Origin: Selenomonas sp. AE3005
Lineage (GTDB): Bacteria > Bacillota > Negativicutes > Selenomonadales > Selenomonadaceae
Assembly (NCBI RefSeq): GCF_000686945.1
Contig: NZ_JMME01000019.1
Location: 1 to 36,236 of the forward strand
Direction: 5' to 3'
DNA length: 36,236 nt
Shown here: one piece after another, positions 31,498-36,236 of the stretch
Position numbering within the stretch: position 1 is the first letter of the stretch
Layout of the letters: every line of letters begins with the position of its first letter
Notes under the pieces: model-generated
Database searches by the model: none
The model's input: only the letters and a program-made list of their open reading frames with translations
Told to the model about the DNA's origin: nothing
Position numbers and translations under genes: made by a program

Positions 31498-31538
31498 TGT
31501 AGCACGGATTCATCAGCAATGTCGGAATCCGTGCTACA
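31498..31538. repeat. Strong hairpin in the gap before the phosphoesterase operon
   Basis: TGTAGCACGGATTC and GAATCCGTGCTACA pair over 14 bases with a 13-base loop. It lies 75 bases before the phosphoesterase start, between divergent or convergent units. Lack of a clear T run leaves it as a terminator or structured element of unknown role. The remaining bases of 31424-31702 are AT-rich with no gene. Confidence 0.6.
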
Positions 31539-31702
31539 TTGCCCTTTATATTCAATGTTTTACATTTTTTCTATGGAGTTTTTGGGGATTTTTGCACTTT
31601 TTCAAAGGAGTTCGCTGTTACCACCCATTTTTGAGGTCAAAATAACACCACTCTTTATAATCTGCCCATCTAACAGAACAGTACAAGGATAGAAAAAACA
31701 AA

Positions 31703-31738
31703 AATCCCCATAAGCAGAACTAATCGCTTATGGGGATT
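31703..31738 (-). terminator. Intrinsic terminator
   Basis: AATCCCCATAAGC pairs with GCTTATGGGGATT. On the minus strand a TTTTTGTTTTTT run follows. It ends transcription coming from the minus-strand gene at 31879-32130. Confidence 0.8.
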
Positions 31739-31878
31739 ACGTCTCCTGCAGGCAGCCCGCTGAACTTTTTTTGAAGGTATCGAAATCGATGTAACGGATT
31801 TCTGCATCCTTCCTCGCCAGTAGTGCTGATGAGGTCATGAGATATTTTTCCATTATAGTATAGAAAATTACTGCCAAG

Positions 31879-32130
31879 CTATCGGGCCAAATCCTCCACA
31901 TAATCCTGTGCAAACTCAAAGATACCGCGTACTTTCTGCATATCTTCCATCGTCAAATACTTTTCTGTTAGGATTTCAGCCCATATCCGGTTTATTCTTC
32001 GTTGAAATACACAAAGTGGATGTCGCACATCCGAAATCTTGCGGCTTTCGATTTCTCTGTCCAAGTCCGCCAACAGTCCGGCAAAAACTTCCCGCAGTAT
32101 TTCCTTTTCTTCTGTTACCTTGTAGTCCAT
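31879..32130 (-). CDS. Hypothetical small helical protein
   Basis: The protein has 83 residues. The start MDYKVTEEKEILREVFAGLL, a basic middle (VFQRRINRIWAEIL) and the acidic end predict an all-helical soluble protein. A purine-rich GGGGAAG site precedes the ATG. The 140 bases to the terminator also contain an open frame (KDAEIRYIDFDTFKKSS) that may be an older continuation. Family not recognised. Confidence 0.55.
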   Translation of the reverse strand: MDYKVTEEKEILREVFAGLLADLDREIESRKISDVRHPLCVFQRRINRIWAEILTEKYLTMEDMQKVRGIFEFAQDYVEDLAR

Positions 32131-32311
32131 TGTCTTCCCCCTTTGCTCCTAACCTTACCACAACGAAATGACATTGTCTAATTTCTTAATCTGGCTTCTC
32201 AATCACAATCCATTGTTTTGCCCAAACATGGTATACTTATTGTATATATGCAGCACATTCAGGCATCAGTTTTTGCCCTGTGCCTTTATTTTGTGGAAGG
32301 ACGGTAACTCA

Positions 32312-32824
32312 TTGAAAGTATTAAATTTTTACGGAGGTGCCGGCATCGGCAAGAGCACCATCGCCGCAGATATTTTTTCGAAGCTGAAACGAAAAGGACA
32401 CAAAACGGAACTGGTTGGTGAATACGCCAAGTGGCTTTGGTACCAGAATGCCACGGATATTGTGCAAGACCAGCTCTATCTGTTTGCCGAACAGGTTCAC
32501 AGGCTGAAGACCTTGGAACGCTATGGTGTGGAGTATGCGGTGTGCGATTCCCCTCTCCCGCTGAATATTATCTACAACAACACGCCGGATGACCTCTTTG
32601 ACCAGCTGGTAATGCACGAACATGCAAAATTCGATAATGTGGAATATCTGCTGCGACGCAATGACGAGTTCATCAGTATTGATGGCCGCAAAGAAACCAA
32701 TCTGGAGCGAGCTAAAGTCAAAGATGATGAAATCAAGACAGTTCTTGATGGAGCTGGTATCAACTATACCATCATATCCCCATGGGAAACCGATAAGGTA
32801 CTGTTAGATTTGAAAATGAAATGA
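32312..32824 (+). CDS. P-loop kinase/ATPase (AAA_28/NadR-kinase-like)
   Basis: The protein has 170 residues. Walker A is NFYGGAGIGKSTIA at the very N-terminus, followed by VVGEYAKW-like LVGEYAKWLW and YAVCDSPLPLN, where the Asp can act as Walker B. This is the compact layout of NadR-type and phage nucleotide kinases. The start is TTG 32312 with GGAAGG upstream; the longer frame to 32168 would add an implausible hydrophobic stretch and is rejected. The next gene starts 12 bases after the stop. The pair probably works in nucleotide metabolism, as such pairs do in phage genomes. Confidence 0.75.
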   Translation: MKVLNFYGGAGIGKSTIAADIFSKLKRKGHKTELVGEYAKWLWYQNATDIVQDQLYLFAEQVHRLKTLERYGVEYAVCDSPLPLNIIYNNTPDDLFDQLVMHEHAKFDNVEYLLRRNDEFISIDGRKETNLERAKVKDDEIKTVLDGAGINYTIISPWETDKVLLDLKMK

Positions 32825-32836
32825 GGCGTGAAACCA

Positions 32837-33232
32837 ATGAAAATATATTTTGCCGGTTCTATCCGTGGAGGCAGACAAGACGCGGAACTCTACCGTAAAG
32901 TTATTGCCGCACTAAAGGATAAGCACCAGGTGCTCACCGAACATGTAGGAGACTTGAGCCTTTCCACTGTTGAAAATAAAGGCGATAAAGCCATCTACGA
33001 ACAAGACATGGCATGGCTGCGAGAATCTGATTTGGTGGTGGCTGAATGTACTCAGGTATCATTGGGAGTGGGCTATGAGCTGGCTTATGCCGAGGCCCAT
33101 GGCAAAGAAGTGCATATTTTCTATCGTCCTAAGAAAACCCAGCTTTCTGCTATGCTTTCTGGAAACGAGTATTTCCATATTCATCCATATGACACCGAGG
33201 AAGAACTACTGGCACAGGTGCGAGTTTTTTGA
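32837..33232 (+). CDS. 2'-deoxynucleoside 5'-phosphate N-hydrolase-like (DNPH1/Rcl)
   Basis: The protein has 131 residues. MKIYFAGSIRGGRQDAELYR carries the GSIRGGR phosphate-binding motif of DNPH1/Rcl. LVVAECTQVSLGVGYELAYA holds the catalytic Glu. The family cleaves the base from deoxynucleoside monophosphates. It is the closest to a known enzyme of the two deoxyribosyltransferase-fold proteins in the window (the other is at 2684). ATG 32837 has GAGG at ten bases; GTG 32828 is an in-frame alternative. It is in operon with the kinase-like gene. Confidence 0.85.
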   Translation: MKIYFAGSIRGGRQDAELYRKVIAALKDKHQVLTEHVGDLSLSTVENKGDKAIYEQDMAWLRESDLVVAECTQVSLGVGYELAYAEAHGKEVHIFYRPKKTQLSAMLSGNEYFHIHPYDTEEELLAQVRVF

Positions 33233-33441
33233 AGATGGACAATCTGAGCAAATAGGGATAGTGGCTCAATAGCCTAAACATTACACCGCTACTATTGGCC
33301 CCGATTGGCTTCGACTCACTCAATGAACTACTTCAACTATACTCATAGTGTTTTGATTTTAGTTTACTTTAATCAGAAATCATGCAATGCAGGATATAAA
33401 TAACAAAATGACGAAATGCTGAAAAGGTGCCGATAAGAAAC

Positions 33442-33467
33442 AGGGCTGTTGCTATTGCAACAGCCCT
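33442..33467 (+). terminator. Hairpin, likely terminator
   Basis: AGGGCTGTTGC and GCAACAGCCCT form perfect 11-base arms around TATT. The T run comes only about 11 bases later, so efficiency is uncertain. No other gene is seen in 33233-33611. Confidence 0.6.
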
Positions 33468-33611
33468 ATACGTATGCGTTTTTCCTTTACCTGCGAGCTT
33501 CCCCACTCTTGAAGGTGTATATATGTGTTATCACTTCCCCAAGTGACAAAGGCTATTCTACGACTATCCGGAATTGTAAACAATCCTCCAAAAGTAGAAA
33601 GTATATTCTAG

Positions 33612-33737
33612 CCTACTACTAAAGTAGTAGGATTTGGAGCCATCTTTCTTCACTCTAATCACTTATATTGAAGTGGTAAGTTTTGACAAAAAACGGGCAT
33701 TCCTCCCACTACCTTAAAGGTGGGGGAATCCTGCCTG
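33612..33737 (-). mobile_element. Small non-autonomous IS605-like element (candidate)
   Basis: The hairpin CCTACTACT-AA-AGTAGTAGG (33612-33631) has the same 9-base-arm design as the right end at 25276. The sequence at 33694-33737 (CGGGCATTCCTCCC... ...ATCCTGCCTG) matches the left end at 26799 in wording and orientation. About 60 bases without an ORF lie between. This is the arrangement of an internally deleted element that could be moved in trans. Confidence 0.55.
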
Positions 33738-33752
33738 ATTATCGTTGAACTT

Positions 33753-33804
33753 ACTTCAATTTTACTTCAACGCTACTTCAATATCAACTTCAAAACAACT
33801 TCAA
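33753..33804 (+). repeat. Five phased direct repeats ACTTCAA
   Basis: Copies start at 33753, 33764, 33775, 33787 and 33798, thus 11-12 bases apart and on one face of the helix. They lie about 145 bases before hipB. They resemble iterons or a cooperative binding site. Confidence 0.7.
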
Positions 33805-33874
33805 TAACAGTTCTCCCCCGCTTGCTTCCCTAAAACGAGAGGCCGTATGTCTTTCCCCCTTTACTTTTTATGAT

Positions 33875-33927
33875 AACGTTTGTATTTATAAACATTTTGC
33901 GATATAATGTTCATAAATAAAAACATT
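33875..33927 (+). promoter_or_regulatory. hipBA promoter with two palindromic operators
   Basis: The promoter is TTGTAT (33880), 17 bases, TATAAT (33903). Operator 1 (33875-33896) is AACGTTT-N8-AAACATT and operator 2 (33906-33927) is AATGTTC-N8-AAACATT. Their centres are 31 bases apart, about three helical turns. Each arm pair has one mismatch. The 8-base spacer equals that of known HipB operators. They cover the -35 and -10, as expected for autorepression. Confidence 0.7.
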
Positions 33928-33947
33928 ATCATGGAGGGGAATAGATA

Positions 33948-34271
33948 ATGGGCAAGAAAATAGTCCTGACACCGAGCATCCAACGAATCCTTCAGCGTAT
34001 GGGAGAGCAAATCAAACTGGCCCGCCTACGCCGTAATATATCGATGGAAATAGTTGCCGAGCGTTCCGGTCTGGGCAGAACGACTGTTTGGGCCATCGAA
34101 AAAGGCAGCCCGTCCGTTTCCATGGGAGCCTACGCCAAAGTCCTTCATGCGATAGAAGGTATGGATAAAGACTTGCTGCTTATTTGCAAGGACGACGCTA
34201 AAGGCCGCTTGATACAAGACTTAAACTTAACTGTTGCACGTAGGGCACCAAAGAGGAAGAAAGATGAGTAA
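33948..34271 (+). CDS. hipB: HipB-like antitoxin, XRE-family HTH repressor
   Basis: The protein has 107 residues. The HTH lies at about residues 22-75: GEQIKLARLRRNISMEIVAE, then GLGRTTVWAIEKGSPSVSMG. The basic tail ARRAPKRKKDE may contact HipA or DNA. GGAGGGG precedes the ATG. The stop overlaps the start of hipA by eight bases (ATGAGTAA), the usual coupling in type II toxin-antitoxin pairs. It should bind the two operators ahead of it as a dimer and neutralise HipA. Confidence 0.88.
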   Translation: MGKKIVLTPSIQRILQRMGEQIKLARLRRNISMEIVAERSGLGRTTVWAIEKGSPSVSMGAYAKVLHAIEGMDKDLLLICKDDAKGRLIQDLNLTVARRAPKRKKDE

Positions 34272-35502
34272 TACGACGATATACTGCTACTTGGATGATT
34301 ACTACCGCGGTCAAATCCACCTTGGGAATTTATATGTACAAAAAGCTCGTGGGAAAGAAGTATATTCCTTTGAATTTACGCCTGATTTTCTGGCGAGTAA
34401 GGAACATTTGCTTCTAGACCCGCAGCTGCAAGTTGATATTCCTGGCCGTCAATATGCTGACAATCATATTTTCGGCATGTTTTCTGACTCCTGCCCAGAC
34501 CGCTGGGGCAGACTTCTCATGAAAAGGCGTGAATCTATCCGGGCAAGAAAAGAAGCCAGAAAACCCTCGGCCCTGCTAGAAAGTGACTTTCTGCTTGGCG
34601 TCCACGATGAAAGCCGCATGGGAGCATTACGTTTTCGTCTGGACCCTCATGGTGATTTTCAGGCCAATGATTTTTCCCTAGCAACTCCCCCATGGACGGA
34701 ACTGCGTCGATTACAAGATGCGTCCCGAAATTTTGAAGATGACAACGGTTTTGACGAAACATGGCTCGCCCTGCTGATGGCTCCCGGTTCTTCACTAGGC
34801 GGTGCTCGTCCCAAAGCAACCGTTGCTGACGAAAAGGGCAATTTGTGGATTGCCAAATTCCCATCCAAGCACGACACAGAAAATGCCGGTGCCTGGGAAA
34901 TGGTAGCTCACGACTTGGCCGAAATGTGTAACTTAAACGTAGCAGAGGCGCAGGCTTTGTCCCTGACCAAGGAAGGCACCACATTTTTGGTAAAACGGTT
35001 TGACCGCATAGGAAAAGCTCGAATCCACATGGCTTCTGCTATGACCATGTTGGGCAAAACCGATAGTGATAAAGATGCCTCTTATCTTGATATTGCCGAT
35101 TGGCTGACAGCACATAGTGCCAATGCTCCTGCTGACCTGAAGGAACTTTGGTGTCGCATCGTGTTCAACATCGCAATTTCAAATACAGACGACCATCTGC
35201 GAAATCATGGCTTCCTTTTGCACAAGGACGGCTGGCATCTTTCCCCACTATTCGATGTAAATCCTAATCCCTATGGAAACAATTTATCCTTGGGCATTAC
35301 CGAAGAAGATAGCACCCTAGATATGGAACTAGCTCTGGAAGTGGCGGAATTCTACCAAATCAAACCAGCAGCTGCCAAGAACATTATCGCCAACATTAAG
35401 AGCGTCGTAGCTGAGAACTGGCATATTCTGGCTAAAAAATATGGCCTTTCCCGTACAGCAATGGAGCGAATGAGCCCTGCTTTTGAAGGGAACAGTCTCT
35501 AA
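34264..35502 (+). CDS. hipA: HipA-family serine/threonine kinase toxin
   Basis: The protein has 412 residues. The N-terminal HipA_N domain (DYYRGQIHLGNLYVQ...) comes first, and then the kinase fold. SSLGGARPKATVADEKG is the glycine-rich ATP loop, LVKRFDRIGKARIH carries the activation region, NTDDHLRNHGFLL has catalytic Asp and Asn, and LSPLFDVNPNP is the metal-binding DxN. E. coli HipA phosphorylates glutamyl-tRNA synthetase; related kinases have other targets, so the target here is not certain. ATG 34264 overlaps hipB; an earlier GTG frame at 34234 lies inside hipB and is rejected. All catalytic residues are present, so the toxin is probably active. Confidence 0.92.
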   Translation: MSNTTIYCYLDDYYRGQIHLGNLYVQKARGKEVYSFEFTPDFLASKEHLLLDPQLQVDIPGRQYADNHIFGMFSDSCPDRWGRLLMKRRESIRARKEARKPSALLESDFLLGVHDESRMGALRFRLDPHGDFQANDFSLATPPWTELRRLQDASRNFEDDNGFDETWLALLMAPGSSLGGARPKATVADEKGNLWIAKFPSKHDTENAGAWEMVAHDLAEMCNLNVAEAQALSLTKEGTTFLVKRFDRIGKARIHMASAMTMLGKTDSDKDASYLDIADWLTAHSANAPADLKELWCRIVFNIAISNTDDHLRNHGFLLHKDGWHLSPLFDVNPNPYGNNLSLGITEEDSTLDMELALEVAEFYQIKPAAAKNIIANIKSVVAENWHILAKKYGLSRTAMERMSPAFEGNSL

Positions 35503-35551
35503 CGTTCCTGCCTCCGCCTAATAAATTTACCATACAGCCCCAACAATAGAA

Positions 35552-35603
35552 AAGATTTAGCTATTTTGCATAATTAGGCTATCTAAGATTTAACTATTTT
35601 GCA
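35552..35603 (+). repeat. Pair of direct repeats AAGATTTARCTATTTTGCA
   Basis: Two 19-base copies (35552-35570 and 35585-35603) differ at one position and start 33 bases apart. They lie between hipA and the next small gene and may be a regulator-binding site for it. Confidence 0.6.
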
Positions 35604-35647
35604 ATCACCCTCATTTGCAACAACATAAAAAGGAGTAACGCAGATAC

Positions 35648-35851
35648 ATGAAAGATTACGAGCAGCAGGATTGCCAGCTTTTCAACACTGGCAGATTCAA
35701 TGATATTGTCTACGCCTACTTTGTCATGGCCGCTAGACAGGCACAGCTGCCGAATGAGAATGTAGTTCCTCTCTTGGCAGCACTGGAAAATGTGCTAAAC
35801 AATATGCCAGCCGAAGAAGCTCTGCAAAGATTCAGAGGTGGCATTCAATAA
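35648..35851 (+). CDS. Hypothetical small protein
   Basis: The protein has 67 residues, soluble and helical (FNDIVYAYFVMAARQAQLPN, then LLAALENVLNNMPAEEALQR). AAAAGGAG lies upstream of the ATG at about ten bases. It follows hipA by 145 bases with a repeat pair in between, so it has its own promoter. Family not recognised. The 303 bases after it hold no supported gene; a minus-strand open frame there lacks a ribosome site. Confidence 0.6.
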   Translation: MKDYEQQDCQLFNTGRFNDIVYAYFVMAARQAQLPNENVVPLLAALENVLNNMPAEEALQRFRGGIQ

Positions 35852-36154
35852 CAACTCATCTTTCCCACCACGAAAATGGAGCCGCTCCCTTGAGAATACT
35901 GGGGCATCGCGTAAGATATAAAGCCTCTCTTGACAAAAAAGCAATCTGCTGTTTATCCTGTCTATAGACAATGACAACTTCACAATACACTGTAAGAGGA
36001 TGAGAGTATTCGCAAGTGACGATACCAAGGAACCGCATTATACTATGTTTCATTACAACTGTTTTGGGGAGGCCTATGCAATTATTATATATTTTTATCG
36101 GGTTCTTTATTAGCTCATCTGTATTGAAGTAAACACGAAACAAGGAGCATCTTT

Positions 36155-36236
36155 ATGACACTGCGTCATTTCCAAATTTTTCTCTATGTCCACGATGAAG
36201 GCGGCATGACCCGAGCCGCCGAAAAACTGCATATTT
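36155..36236 (+). CDS. LysR-family transcriptional regulator, N-terminal part
   Basis: The gene runs off the window after 27 codons. MTLRHFQIFLYVHDEGGMTR and AAEKLHI match the start of the LysR winged-helix HTH (LRxFxxF...GxxTxAAexL). AAGGAG lies seven to eight bases before the ATG. The family usually has about 300 residues and activates a divergent or nearby operon in response to a small ligand; the target lies outside the window. Confidence 0.85.
   Translation, partial: MTLRHFQIFLYVHDEGGMTRAAEKLHI

Noticed and set aside
31737-31878. Short minus-strand frame ending KKSSAGCLQET
   Set aside because: Its end overlaps the terminator and its first part is a shadow of the 83-residue gene. No ribosome site; at most a decayed tail.
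32168-32311. Upstream extension of the P-loop gene
   Set aside because: It would add about 48 hydrophobic, Cys-containing residues before a Walker A that normally lies at the N-terminus. TTG 32312 has a ribosome site.
35856-36143. Minus-strand frame of 95 codons before the LysR gene
   Set aside because: No ribosome site, unusual composition, and it fills the region where the regulator's promoter should be.

Overview
The window looks like an accessory region of a chromosome from a low-to-mid GC Negativicutes bacterium, most likely a Selenomonadaceae relative (Selenomonas, Mitsuokella or similar). The basis is the gene types, AGGAGG-type ribosome sites, and twin-arginine FAD oxidoreductases beside YolD, HipA and IS families familiar from that group. 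The genus is inference. No tRNA, rRNA or CRISPR array was seen.

Layout. 1-1445: complete IS256-type element. 1580-4915: array of eight small double-glycine-leader peptide genes, three on the minus strand and five on the plus strand, with repeated promoter and terminator modules. A nucleoside-deoxyribosyltransferase-like gene and a UmuC/YolD-type remnant lie between them. 5020-7638: secreted esterase, a class III nucleotide cyclase, and a small secreted protein that uses the same promoter module as the peptides. 7851-9952: secreted amidase and sodium:solute symporter. 10154-15460: two P-loop ATPases of the DUF4143 and DUF234 types within eroded plasmid or ICE remnants. 15789-22296: two paralogous Tat-exported FAD oxidoreductases bracketing two alpha/beta hydrolases, a truncated hexapeptide acetyltransferase and a truncated glutamate-cysteine ligase. 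22639-23888: tyrosine recombinase with inverted repeats and a 65-base hairpin. 23975-25123: glycerate kinase. 25247-26843: TnpB element splitting a gene. 27456-31423: HAD remnant, a hypothetical gene, and an operon of two metallophosphoesterases around an uncharacterised 684-residue protein. 31879-33232: small hypothetical protein, P-loop kinase and deoxynucleotide hydrolase-like pair. 33612-35502: IS605-like non-autonomous element, phased repeats and a hipBA operon with paired operators. The window ends in the start of a LysR regulator.

The most interesting system is the peptide array. The genes share a leader of the form MDKKxMNKxDxMExDxVxGG, but their mature parts differ almost completely. 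The minus-strand trio has strongly acidic cores, and the plus-strand cores are mostly strongly cationic. Five copies of one promoter module (TACACA, 17-18 bases, TATAAA, with an upstream pair of 9-base direct repeats in four copies) drive four peptide cassettes and the secreted protein at 7291. Identical leaders with unrelated cores, a shared core segment in two genes, and a fused terminator/ribosome-site junction indicate diversification by recombination. No peptidase-ABC exporter, modification enzyme or immunity gene is recognisable in the window, so the product class (bacteriocin, signal or other) is open.
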